Shown in pieces: positions 10,086-20,780 of a stretch of 64,000 bases of DNA. A program made the translations under genes and the position numbers. The stretch is taken from NCBI GenBank assembly GCA_903813345.2, contig CAIIXF020000011.1, positions 8,084,571-8,148,570 on the forward strand, read 5' to 3'. The DNA comes from Owenia fusiformis (lineage: Eukaryota; Annelida; Polychaeta; Sabellida; Oweniidae). How positions within the stretch are numbered: the stretch's first letter is position 1; every line of letters starts with the position of its first letter. Below the pieces are notes generated by a model. That model had not been told where the DNA came from. It worked only from the letters and a program-made list of their open reading frames with translations, and did not search any database.

Positions 10086-10519
10086 TTATTATAAATCTGC
10101 TATTCTAAAACCTATGTTCATCAGGACATAGTTTTCGCTATCACATGGTAGAATCAAATAATCTCCACCGAATGGATGTATGAAACTATAAAACAATGCA
10201 GATTTATGTCTTAAAATATGGACTCCCAAGTTATATGATGCAATGTTGAAAGGCATGCAATTTGTTAGTGTTTCAAACTGCTTGCATAGTATGCACACAG
10301 TTGGGATATGGCATCCTGATAACTATTCATTGAAAAAGCTGATGACGCTACATGGGGATAAAGTGGTGTGGGTGTTGCACAAGAATTTCACTTGTGTGTG
10401 TATACTCATAATATGAGTCAATAGCAGGCGATTTCAGGTTATTGCATTGGTAAGCGCCCTAGTCAAGTACAATGCTTCTGAGAGCTTTACTGACTTTTCC
10501 TATTTTTATGTACTTTCAG
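10086..10519. other. No gene seen
   Basis: AT-rich sequence with only short frames and no recognisable repeat boundary. It ends in TGTACTTTCAG, the acceptor-like sequence of cassette B. Confidence 0.4.
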
Positions 10520-10710
10520 ATGCTCTCCTCTGACCTTGGAGATGTAAAGCTCTGTCTTGTCTGAGAAATGTTGGATAGGAACTACAATCTGAACGGTCTG
10601 ACTGCAGCATTTGTATCCGCACTCCACATTGTTGACTACTTCTGGTGATGTCTTTATGCGACTCATATAGCATTGTTGAGGATGGGACATGTCTCTAGGA
10701 TCCTGTTCAA
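10520..10710 (+). other. Exon-like cassette B (AG acceptor, GT donor)
   Basis: A 191-bp segment between TACTTTCAG and GTAAGTACAG, a near-consensus donor. It is collinear with cassette A. All three + frames hit stops within the first 50 bases, so it is not a coding exon on +. A 67-codon minus-strand frame spans it (10,487-10,690), but that frame is not conserved in cassette A or C. A second AG (TATTTCTTTCAG) lies 44 bp past the donor, which would make an unusually short intron. The empty MITE site is here. Confidence 0.4.
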
Positions 10711-10769
10711 GTAAGTACAGTATTTCATTTCCTAATGTTCAGTATTTCTTTCAGATTTACCTTTAGCCT

Positions 10770-11500
10770 GGAGTTTAGAAGCCCACTAGAATCTGAACCA
10801 CAAACCGGAATCTAAGCTGGCCTCTGGAAGACCAAGGCATCTGCTGGAAGATGAGCAACAAATGGAAGCCAAGCCATCAATTGGAAGTCAAGCCAAGATG
10901 GTCATCCTTAAGGAAGTCAAGCCAAGATGGTCATCCTACAGGAAGTCAAGCTGCCCTCTGGAAGATGAGTCCCTTGCTGACAGATGAGTCACCTGCTGGA
11001 AGATGAGTCAGCTGCTGGAAGATGAGTCACCTGCTGGAAGATGAGTCACCTGCTGGAAGATGAGTCACCTGCTGGAAGATGAGTCACCTGCTGGAAGATA
11101 GCCACCTGCTGGAAGATAGCCACCTGCTGGAAGATAGCCACCTGCTGGAAGATAGCCACCTGCTGGAAGATAGCCCCCTGCTGGAAGATGAGCCACCTGC
11201 TGGAAGATGAGCCACCTGCTGGAAGATAGCCACCTGCTGGAAGATAGCCACCTGCTGGAAGATGAGCCACCTGCTGGAAGATGAGCCACCTGCTGGAAGA
11301 TAGCCACCTGCTGGAAGATGAGCCACAAATAAGCATCAAGCCACAAATGGAAACCTAGCCACCCATAAGCATCAAGTCACAAATGGAAACCTAGCCAATC
11401 CAAGTGAAGGTGACCTACCTACTGAAAACCAAGCCGCCCTCTGGAAGATTAATCACCTGCTGGAGTGTGAGCCACACATGGGAAGCCAAGCCAAGATGAC
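10770..11500 (+). repeat. GGAAG minisatellite region, copy B
   Basis: Degenerate blocks (CAAACCGGAATCTAAGC, AAATGGAAGCCAAGCC, AAGTCAAGCCAAGATGG) flank a homogeneous core at 10,979-11,325. The arrangement mirrors 7,715-7,985 and belongs to the segmental duplication. Confidence 0.75.
10979..11325 (+). repeat. 18/19-bp minisatellite CACCTGCTGGAAGAT(A/GA)GC
   Basis: About 18 tandem units alternate between 18-bp (GATAGCCACCTGCTGGAA) and 19-bp (GATGAG(T/C)CACCTGCTGGAA) forms. The near identity of units against diverged flanks shows recent expansion. On the minus strand the 18-bp form gives open hexapeptide repeats in every frame (LPAGGY, IFQQVA, SSSRWL), an artefact of the unit length. Confidence 0.95.
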
Positions 11501-11554
11501 CTGTACACTGGAAACTACTCTAACACGACCCCTGATGTGTTGCAATGTTCCTGT

Positions 11555-11745
11555 CACCCAAGTTAAGTAATCTTGATTTTTTATGTTGTATTTTTTATGT
11601 TGTATTTTTTATGTCATTTAAAGGGTCATCTCCAGCTAGACAATAATTTCCATCTATGGGTTGGGAGGCAGGTTCTTCTCGTTTAGTGGGGCACCTTCCA
11701 TTTTGAATGAACCGGTGGATTTTGCTGGCCAGCCCATTATTCTGG
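11555..11745. repeat. Tail of segmental duplication copy B
   Basis: Collinear with 7,986-8,165, with an added TTTTTTATGTTGTA triplication near 11,575-11,612. This ends the recognisable duplication. Confidence 0.6.
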
Positions 11746-13868
11746 AGTGGAGGAATGTGGAGTCTGCTATGAAGCTGGATGGCTGAACATGTCTTAACAC
11801 GAGATCAAGTATTGGGAGGCCTTCCTTTGTTCATGTTTTATGTTGTCCCGATTGATTTTGAGGAATATCTAAGAATGGCATCGTTGAGCATGAGTCATTC
11901 TGATCCATTGCATTGAGAGCTCTGGCTTACTTGATCATACCATTTGATGTTCCTTGTGGTATCTCCACTGTGATTCTGATGATCAGTGTCTATCAATCTC
12001 TAGATGCATGGGTTTCAGGTATCAATTCCTTGTAAGTCCCAACCCAACAGTTTCCATTGTTGGACTCTTATTGTTGAACTTGGTTCTTGTTTCGCCTATA
12101 TTCTGATGGCCGATGAAAGCCACAGTTACTCGTTAGTAAACGTGGTCGACCTGCACCCACCAGGATGTAGGTCAATGTATTGCTGTGGTGCCGGTGTGCA
12201 TTCGATAGTTCCCGAGGGGTCTCGGTGAATTCTGGTGATGGTCCACTCATTTTTGCTTTCAAGCATCAGTGTCGATTAGTTGGCTATGACGAGTATAGTG
12301 TGATTCTTAAGATCTTGTGAGGAGGCAGCTAGGGTTCACGTGGTTACTGTACAGGAACGGCATTGGAGTTGATACATGTTACCCTTGTACTCTTTAGGTA
12401 GGTAGACATTGCTTATCAGTGTTACAGTAAAGATACTATCAGGAATTGATAGTGGTCTGGTCTTGTATTTCATCTTTTTAATGTGATGTATCCTAATGAT
12501 GCATGGCCAAGGATGGCATTCTTGTAATTCTTCTTAATCTCTCTGGACAGCATACAGCATGAGCGAGGGGACGGTCACCCAATGTTTGATCTTTTGTTAA
12601 GGTGTGGTTGGCTTGAAAGCTTCCTAACAGGTTCTATGTTCTGAAATGAAAGAATAGTGGAATCCACCAATGGTTCATTTCAAAATGGAAGAGATGTGCG
12701 CCATATTTGGAAATGTTGTCTTCATATTGTTTTTATAAATTCACTTTCACCTGAGAGTTAACATACTAAGTATGTTAGTCTCAGTTTTTAGGTTTCAATT
12801 TTCAATTCTTTTTTTTGGTGCGAGCTGGAAGATGGTTCTCTGTGTTGTAGCCTATTTGTAGCCAATTTTTAGTTTTCAACTATTTTTTTCTTGTGTTGAG
12901 GTCAGTGTTAATGTGACCATGATTTGGTCCAAAAAACAATCAACTGTATAGGTATTTATGACCTAGACTCTGATTGTTTAAAGCAAATTGTTCAGGTTTT
13001 GCAAATGATAATCCCTTGCTTGCTTTGGAGTTAAGGTAGTCATTAAAACAACTTTTCTCAATATAGGTGGTTTTAAGAGAGATGCTGACTTCTACTGCTT
13101 TGGACAACAACTACTACTATTGCATAGAAGATACTAATAAATCGATTTTCTCCTTGCACAAAATCACAATTTAGCCAGAAGTATGAACTTGGCAGAAGGC
13201 ACACAATGGATGCAATGCTGGAAGCAGTTTTGTATTGTCTAGATAAAATGTATTACTACCTTACTCCATCCCTCCTAATTGATTCTTTTTTTGGCAATTT
13301 GTTTACATTGTGATATTATCTGAGTATTACAGCATCTTTTTGTATTTTCAGCAAAGCAGATCTTGGGCTGCAACACCAGGAACAGTGGTCTTGTTTACAT
13401 GTGTTTGGTAATTTATGTTCTGTGACTACTGGGAAAATAGTTAATATTCTATCAATTTAGTTTTGATCAATATAATAATGCTAACTTTCAAGTAACAAGT
13501 TGCCAATTAATTCAGCGGTGATAAGGTGATATATTCATAGTTCTTAGTAAAGTGTACTTACTCAGCAATGATTTGATTTTTATGTCGCCACCAAAAGTAG
13601 TAACATAATGTTACATGTATATTTCTGTGAACAAAGCTCTTTATGGATTGCGGCCAGCAATTGGTGTTCATCTACTGTAACAGATTGCATCTTTAACAAA
13701 TGGCCAGTGGTGACATTTTGCATATTAATGCATTCTCTTAAAGTGATATTTAAACATACTCATATCTGAAAATGGCCATTCCAGAGAGATGGGTATATTA
13801 ACTTATCACTTTAAAGGAAAAAAGTCAAATCATTGCTGACTTTTTTCCTTTTTTCTAAGTACTTTCAG
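11746..13868. other. About 2.1 kb without a recognisable gene
   Basis: More GC-balanced than the surroundings, but with no open frame above 75 codons on either strand and no protein family I recognise. Two overlapping short frames near 12,004-12,262 run on opposite strands and neither looks conserved. It might hold decayed coding sequence, but I cannot name it. Confidence 0.4.
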
Positions 13869-14525
13869 GTCATTACACTTTGAACCCCAGTTGAGAAGTT
13901 ACATAAAAGATAGACAATCTACGTTAGCTTTTTGCAGTGTCTGTATCTACATGGCATATTGTTACTACTAGTGATAGATCTGTTTAACTAAAGTGGCATC
14001 TTCGAGGAGGGGACAGTCTTTGGATCCTGTTTAAGTAAGTTGAATTATTTAATAATTTACAGCGCATAGGAATTAATTTTTAAAAGATGAAACATGTTTT
14101 ACCAGTATTCAGTAACGTTGTATAATAGTATGCTTTTTTGGAAAACAAGACCAAAGGTAAAAAAGCTTGTTGTTGTGTGGATTACACAAAGCTTTACAAA
14201 CCTCTAAATTTATCTTGATATCATTCAATGATTCTCCTTAAGATCTTACATCTCATTTGTTTTGTGGTAAGGAGCTACTTGCAAAATGTTACAACTGACT
14301 GATTAGATCTTCTTTCAAAATTGACACTTGTGTTTGGCCCTTGTTTTTTTTCTTCAATTTAAACTGAATGGAGTTAATAAACCATCAATTTTGTATATAA
14401 GCATGCATGGGCGCATGGACTGTATGATTGTAATTATGAGTTAGGCATTGTAACAAATGGCAAGGTGACAATTTGCATATTAATGCTCTTTAAAATGATG
14501 AGTAAAATATACTCATCCCTGAAAA
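13690..14525. repeat. Duplicated 90-bp block flanking cassette C
   Basis: A block containing 'gacattttgcatattaatgc', 'aaacatactcatatctgaaaa' (13,712-13,785) recurs at about 14,462-14,525 ('gacaatttgcatattaatgc', 'aaatatactcatccctgaaaa'). The copies are in the same orientation about 750 bp apart, on either side of cassette C. Confidence 0.6.
13869..14034 (+). other. Exon-like cassette C (AG acceptor, GT donor)
   Basis: A 166-bp segment between CTAAGTACTTTCAG and GTAAGT, with the shared end TGGATCCTGTTTAA and the central GTGTCTGTATCTACATGGCATATTG resembling cassettes A and B. It is the most diverged of the three. No open frame is conserved. Confidence 0.35.
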
Positions 14526-14539
14526 GGTTATATCATTTT

Positions 14540-15890
14540 GATTTTAGACTGCAATGATGGTGGTGGGTGGAACTCAGTTATGGTTTGTGATTAAATATTC
14601 TGTGATGGCCTGCTATTACAAATTGTTTGCAATACTTTCCTTGGAGAGAACAACATCATCATACTCTGATGTGGCAGTAAACTAGACTATGGTGATGGTT
14701 GAAGCTAGTTATGTACTGATTTTACATATTGTGTGCAATCCTGACCTTGACCTTGCAGATAACCACATTATTACACTATTGTTGGCACCTCTACTGACTG
14801 TGTAACATAGACTTTTAATAGAGGTGGATTTTATGGACTCCGATACCATATGCAATCCTTACCTTGGATTGAACAACATTATCATACTCTGATGTGGCAT
14901 CACTTTACTTTATTCACATTCCTTACTTTGAAGAGAGCAACATTATCATACTCTTCTGTGGTACAACTAGTGACTTTGTAACCTAGACTACAATGGTGAT
15001 GGAACCTAGGTTTATTGTACAAAGACTTACCTTGGAGAGAACAACATCATCATACTCTTCTGTGGTACAACTAGTGACTTTGTAACCTAGACTACAATGG
15101 TGATGGAACCTAGGTTTATTGTACAAAGACTTACCTTGGAGAGAACAACATCAAACCTAGTGACCTTGTAACTTAGACTTAATGGTGGTGGAACTTAGTT
15201 TTATTTTGCGTAATCCTTAATCTGTTACCTAGACTATAATGTAGTTTGAAATAAGTTATGGACTGCAATGACATATTGGGTGAAATCCTTAACATGGAAA
15301 GGGACAACATTATCTGATGTGGTTGCGACACCAATGATTCTGTTAATGATGGGGTTTAATCATGTACTGCTACTAAATATTGTGCTCAATTCTTATCCTC
15401 ATAATGAACATTCAACTTTATCATATTCTTCTGGGGCAGCACTTATCACTCTGTTACCTACATTAAAATGGTCATGGAACCCCTGTTAACTTAATTATTG
15501 ACTGCAATTATAGATTGTGTGCAATCCTTTACTTGTAGAAAACAACATTATCACACTCTTCTGTGGCACCACTAATGACTTTGTAACCCACATGTTGTTA
15601 AGGAGTAAGATTTCTTAATTTTGTACAACCTTCAACTTGGAGAAACAACAACAACCACTTATGACTGAAATCTAGTTATGGACTGCTGTGACATATTGTG
15701 TGCAATCTTTAACAAGGAGAGAACATTATCAGAGTCTGTTGTTGTACTACAAATTGCACAAATTACAATCTTTACCTTGGAGAGAATTATCGTACCCTTA
15801 TTTTGTAACAAAGACTGTAATGATGGTGATAGTTATGTGTGGCGACTTCATATTCTGTGTTGAACAAATCGTGATCTTACCAACATACTA
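14540..15890 (+). repeat. Degenerate tandem array, unit about 104-170 bp
   Basis: Repeated modules in fixed order: CCTTGGAGAGAACAACAT, TATCATACTCT, TGTGGCA/TGTGGTACAAC, TAGTGACTTTGTAACCTAGA, AATGGTGATGGAAC, and GGACTGCAATGACATATTGTG. Two adjacent units at 14,951 and 15,055 are identical across their 104-bp period; the rest are diverged. Short + frames here (15,268-15,489 and 15,678-15,863) encode repeat-derived peptides only. Confidence 0.8.
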
Positions 15891-15917
15891 GCAATGAGCT
15901 ATATATAATGTGTGTAC

Positions 15918-15923
15918 AATAAA
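15918..15923 (+). promoter_or_regulatory. Candidate poly(A) signal AATAAA
   Basis: AATAAA is followed by a T/G-rich stretch (GCTGTACTGTTT) about 25 bases later, the usual arrangement of an animal 3' end. It lies just beyond the tandem array. If cassettes A-C are transcribed on +, this could end that transcript; the link is inference. Confidence 0.3.
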
Positions 15924-15949
15924 CATGATTTATTGAATGCTGTACTGTT

Positions 15950-16560
15950 TACTCCTATTTTACATATGTATTACAAACATTCTGACTTGCATGTTGATGT
16001 CTTAATGTGAATTAAAGAATTTTACAATTTGGTGCAGGTTCTATCAGGACTCATGATTGACTCATGATTGAATAATATTCCTTTATAAATAAAATTGGTC
16101 AGTTTTCTCGTGTTATTTTATTTTAAATGACTGGCAAATCCACTATCCAATAGTATTGAAGACTCAATCTGTCAACAGTTGGTATAACCTTTTTTCAATA
16201 TAAATATTTTTCAGTTTTTTGAAAAATATTACTGAAATTGACCCAATTTTGGAATACCCTGCGTGCAGAGTCTAGTTAAACGAAGCTCTCTTTTAAGAAG
16301 TGTAGTCAAACGAATGCAAAGGGTAATTTTGGAACAGAATTAAGATTTGAATTGGTGATTGATAGATTACTGATCAAAATATGGAAAAACAGACACAAAT
16401 CCCTAAATTTCATGAATCGCCATCGAACATACTCAATACTGTAGTTTCTAAATGGCTGAATAAAGCCGACATTATAGGACTATGCCATATACCGCAGATG
16501 AAAACGTGATACAGATTTGATTTGATTGGTCGAAAGAATCTATTCTAAATGTAAACTACG
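15950..16560. other. No gene seen
   Basis: AT-rich sequence without open frames or clear repeats. Short block TATGCCATATACCGCA near 16,482 recurs at 17,498. Confidence 0.4.
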
Positions 16561-16572
16561 CTGGATTACCAA

Positions 16573-17077
16573 TATACACGGGTTACAAGAGTATCCGCGT
16601 ATATTGAGTATGACCGGTTCTTAGGCTACGAATATGACCTGTTTTGGAAAGTCATGAGGGGCACAGCTGCTTAAAAATGGAAAATATCATATTTGGACAG
16701 AGCAGGCTAAATTATTTAAAATATTCATGACTAATTCGTAGATCTAGCTATATATTATAAATAAGATGTGTCATCCTCTTCGGAGTTGCGTTGTGTTACA
16801 CAAAAACTGATCAAAGATGCTGGAAACTAGGATTTTACGGCTTCAATCTAATATTAATACGTTTTCTCTTGATTAAGGCCCCTTGTGATATGCCTGGCAT
16901 TATAAGTATACCAAGTATCATTCATTGACCAAGTAGGATAAAAAGAAAACGTTCGAAAGTGTTCATAAAAAGCAAGTACTCACCTTGTCTGTTTATAGGA
17001 ACAGAAATACGGTCACACTCGTAAGCTTAGAACCGGTCATACTCAATATACGCGGATACTCTAGTATCCCGTGAATA
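16573..17077. mobile_element. Foldback element with 33-bp perfect inverted arms
   Basis: The arms at 16,589-16,621 and 17,029-17,061 are perfect inverted repeats beginning GAGTATCCGCGTATATTGAG. Weaker inverted similarity takes them to about 70 bp. The 407-bp interior codes for nothing visible. No clear target duplication, so the family is not assigned. Confidence 0.65.
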
Positions 17078-17079
17078 TA

Positions 17080-18100
17080 GTTGGCGGTTTGAGTACTAAT
17101 ATAAATGAACTCTGTATTGATAAAGTACGTTTATAACATGTTATTGCTGAATGATAAACCTACTCCTGAAAATATTTGAAATGTGTAAATCGTGATTGAA
17201 AGTTTACATTTGGCCATAAAAGTCACTTATGAGCTTCACGAACATAGGTTCGTTTTTTTGTTAAATTGTTTTCCTTGAAGTGTGATTTTGCATCTAACAC
17301 CTACAGAAAACATCATCAAACAATACAAGTAACGTACTGGTGTATATTATTCAATTGCATAAGTTGATATATTCCACTTTTCCGTGCACCAAGATGTTTA
17401 ATCGGTAATCATAATAATTTAGAGTAGCAAGTTCGTTGAATCGATGTAATTGAAAATTACGTACATGCGTATTGCGCTCTTATTGGTTAGTGTGTATGCC
17501 ATATACCGCAAGTAAATAGGCCATATTCGTTGCGGAACATGACGTATATTTGTATCCTGTTTACTGCAAGGTCCCTGCAACAATGAATTTAAATTTAAAT
17601 TAAAAAAAATCGCACATGATTATTGCTATTGAATGTTGACTAGATTAGTGCTGTATAATTAGTGTTTTTGTAGAAAACTGAAAACTAGTACCGATGTGAA
17701 AGGGTAGAAGGTCCCATCAAATTATGGTCCTACTCTCCATTGATTTATATGGTGACCTAATTACAATTATTTTCCTTATTATTTATACACAGTCAGGGCC
17801 GCAACGAAGGGGACCATAATCCCCAGGTACCATAATTTCTTTTACACCGGGTCGATGTAGTCTTTTATGATATGTTGAATGTCAGATGTTTTTGGAGTTT
17901 ATCTGCTCCAGTGATTTTGCATTTAATCATGGAACGCTCATCACCAGACACCTCAAAACAAACATTATCCTCTTTGCCTAGCGACAAAGTAAAGGGGCAT
18001 TTCTTGAGCGAGTTTTCAGATTCATAAAAATACAATTGAATAACATACTAGAAAACGTACATATAACACAATGACACGCAGTTTAGATAACAGTTAACCG
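17080..18100. other. About 1 kb without a recognisable gene
   Basis: AT-rich with short inverted motifs only, such as CAAATTATGGTCCTAC near 17,719 facing GGACCATAATCCCCAGGTA near 17,812. No open frames of interest. Confidence 0.4.
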
Positions 18101-18109
18101 TCGATACAT

Positions 18110-18223
18110 GTATGTTATGACATGCGCAAAGGTCTATTTAGTAATATTTTCATTTCAAATATGGCGGCCAATCCGATGTCGGACAACCAAAATCTAGGCA
18201 GTGTGCATTTTTACCTCCTGTAA
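18110..18223 (+). promoter_or_regulatory. Candidate promoter / first-exon region with CATGCGCA and AATATGGCGGC
   Basis: ACATGCGCA at 18,120 resembles an NRF-1 half site, and CAAATATGGCGGCCAAT at 18,156 combines a YY1-like core with a CCAAT box. The ATG inside it (18,161) opens a 20-codon frame, MAANPMSDNQNLGSVHFYLL, ending in TAA at 18,221. Such ATGGCGGC starts are common at first coding exons of animal housekeeping genes, but no good GT donor is seen after it and no downstream exon can be named. Weak evidence overall. Confidence 0.2.
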
Positions 18224-18467
18224 AATAACAAGTGGAATTTAGGCTAGTAGTTGTTTTGTGTTTTGTTATCATTCTGCATCGTAATTCTATGGGATGTGGT
18301 GTTCAAATGTCAGCAGAAATACATATCCATACGATAATCGAGTGAATTAGATAACAGATTTTTCGAAAACCCGTCTCCTGCTATGAGTGTAAAAACTTGT
18401 ATTAACATGCTCAAAAGTGCCAATGTGCACATCACTGTCAAGCTAAATCAATTTTGTGTCTAAAACA

Positions 18468-18900
18468 GAAACCTTACCTACTCAAAACAGCTTGTCATTC
18501 GCGTATACACGCTTAGCAAACGGCGAAATGATCTGAATCTTGGAATTTCGTTTGAGAGCTAGTAATGTTTGCTCCGGTCTTCGTCATAAGTGTTCATCAG
18601 ACTTCACGCATGCTCAGGAGAAAACAATCGACCAATAACGTTTATAAATCAATTTTTCGCATGCGCCTTACAAGGGTAAAGAAATCCGTATTTATAAACG
18701 AACCAATTTGAGATAACCCGATATCAGTCGGAGAAATCTGACGATCTGCGAAACCTTACCTACTCAAAACAGCTTGTCATTCGCGTATACACGCTTAGCA
18801 AACACGGTGAAATGATCTGAATCTTGGAATTTCGTTCGAGAGCTAGTAATGTTTGCTCCGGTCTTCGTCATAAGTGTTCATCAGACTTCTCGCATGCTAA
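18468..18900. repeat. Direct duplication, two 150-bp copies 282 bp apart
   Basis: Copies start at GAAACCTTACCTACTCAAAA (18,468 and 18,750) and run to about GTTCATCAGACTTC.CGCATGCT, with only a few differences. The spacer holds a perfect 11-bp inverted pair CGTTTATAAAT / ATTTATAAACG (near 18,639 and 18,690) and GCATGCGCC. The high identity indicates a recent duplication. Confidence 0.85.
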
Positions 18901-19118
18901 CATATTCGAAGTGAAACTTACACTGAAACTTACACGCTCTGACGATAATTAAATGAGTGGCAGTCGATTTGCTATCACTATTTCTAAACCATGTTGGTTT
19001 GAAAGCATGATTCTGTAAAAAACCGACCGCCGACCAAGCACCGACCTCCCACCTCATGGATCAAACTGTGGAGAGTGACTGGTCGGTGGTCGACAGCTAG
19101 TCTTTTTCGTAATCCTGT

Positions 19119-19430
19119 GACTTGGAATCTTGTCCGAAAACTGACATTTCGTCCATACCGCAGACTGCATCATTGATTTATGACGGATTAGATATTAAAT
19201 ATTTCCCTAAATTAAAGATCAATCAACAAGTCCTTGTTGGGCAAACGTAAAACTATATACTCAAATGTCTCGCAAATTAGGAGACGATTCGCTGTTCCAA
19301 GCGTGACGTAAGACTTAAATGTACATGTAGGACTTGTCCGAAAACTGACATTTCGTCTATTGCGCGAACCGCAACTTTGATTTATGACGAATTAGATTTT
19401 AAATATCTCCCTAAATTAAATGATTTATGG
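19119..19430 (+). repeat. Isolated, highly diverged satellite monomers
   Basis: Two copies of TTGTCCGAAAACTGACATTTCGTC at 19,129 and 19,334 (about 204 bp apart), with 'aatcaacaagtccttg', 'caagcgtgacgtaagac' and 'gatttatgacg(g/a)attaga' in the order of the 186-bp satellite that starts at 26,833. They are much more diverged than any monomer in the array and lie 7.4 kb away, in forward orientation. They are a relic of an older array edge or a dispersed progenitor. Confidence 0.8.
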
Positions 19431-20103
19431 TTAAGCACATAAATGAACATTGTAACATGATTTTAACCTTTGATACTTTTATCACTTATTTGTTTTATTG
19501 ATTTATTCCAATTAAAGTTTATAATTAAAGATTTGTAATGAATGGAAACAACATTTCACGTCAACATATAGCATGTAAAGTAGATGTGACAAGTAGATTT
19601 CAAAAGGTTCTACATAATCATATTTTCCTTAAAGCAAACCAGACATTTATAACCGTATCCCAACGGTGACGTCATTTTTCACTCACTAACGCTAAGTGGA
19701 GAGAGCGTGCAAATACATGATATATTTAAGTCACATGGACCAATCAGATTGCAGGGAATTTCACCATCATGCATGGAATAAAGAAATGTGTATAGCGCGC
19801 ATACAAAACAAGCGCTGCTTGGTCTACTTCAAATATTTGATCAGCTTCAGAGCTGTGTTTAGAACGATTTGCAATTTCGCCTTGATGTCAACTGAAATCA
19901 TAATACTCATGTCTATTGAATACTATGCTGGTAATTTTGATTTCGATGTGAACTATAATGCTATAATAAAAACGAGTCTGATATCTTATTACAGTAAAAT
20001 TTTAAATGTTTGAAACTACTTTGCATCTAAAAAATAAGCAATTAAAGGACCATATTGAAACAGAATATGAAAAAAGAGAGATTAATAGATTATCCTAATA
20101 TGA
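19431..20103. other. No supported gene
   Basis: Contains GGTGACGTCATTTTTC (a CRE-like TGACGTCA at about 19,669) followed by a 105-codon + frame at 19,696-20,013. The frame has no recognisable domain, an AT-driven composition and no homologous copy here; I do not call it a gene. Confidence 0.35.
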
Positions 20104-20216
20104 GGTTCATGATATTGGGATTATCCCAAGGCAACTATAATATATCTGCCGAGGGCCGCAGGTCCAGACGGAAAATATATTATATTGGCCAAGGGATAAT
20201 CCCAATATCCTGAACC
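20104..20216. mobile_element. Hairpin (foldback) MITE, 47-bp arms
   Basis: A 113-bp near-palindrome: GATATTGGGATTATCCC on the left faces GGGATAATCCCAATATC on the right, and TATAATATAT faces ATATATTATA. The loop is about 20 bp (GAGGGCCGCAGGTCCAGAC). The minus-strand frame 20,107-20,340 passes through it. Confidence 0.7.
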
Positions 20217-20569
20217 GACTATAGGATAATATCTTTATCCCATACCAATCTTGGTCATCTGGTTCACATTGTTCAATCGGGTCCAGTTTTGTTTTCTTGG
20301 CCGTGGGCGGATTTTCCTGTTCTCTCAAATATTCCCACATTTATTTACTTTACTCGAATTTTTGATCGATTAAGTGGATACTCCTTCCCTTTTTACGCGA
20401 ACGTCACAAATTATGAATAAATATGCGAGCGGCGATTATGACGAAGCGGATATACCATTTCTGCCCACTCAAAGCGGGACGTAAAGCTATATCTGCCCGC
20501 TGATGAAAATATAAGTTTTTACAAACCGGCTTTATGTACCTGTAACACGTCCAAGTATGGGATAAAAAT

Positions 20570-20780
20570 ATTTATACATGTCCTAACTTTTGTATATTTT
20601 AGTTTGTTTTGTAGTTTTGCTGTCACATCTGTGGCCACTTATATTTTGATGCTTCTCGGTCATGTTATTTTGAAAAAATTAACATGGCTGAAACTCTCCA
20701 AACTCTCAAGACCACTGCTTTGCTGCTGCACATTATACATAACTATCTGAAATATAGAAAGTTAGGGCTTGTACATATGT
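20570..20780. mobile_element. Palindromic MITE, copy 1
   Basis: The halves are inverted copies of each other: CCTAACTTTTGTATATTTTAG against CTGAAATATAGAAAGTTAGG, with the centre at CATGTTATTTTGAAAAAATTAACATG. The family recurs at 22,044-22,236; together the two copies flank the Tc1/mariner-type MITE. Non-coding. Confidence 0.65.

Noticed and set aside
11046-11346. Overlapping minus-strand frames of 80-97 codons rich in LPAGGY/IFQQVA/SSSRWL
   Set aside because: They are three-frame translations of one 18/19-bp minisatellite, not a repeat protein.
11760-12600. Decayed coding element on the minus strand
   Set aside because: Stops occur in all frames and no family could be recognised by eye; nothing specific can be claimed.
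19696-20013. 105-codon + strand frame as a gene
   Set aside because: No domain, start context or repeat support; composition fits AT-rich non-coding DNA.
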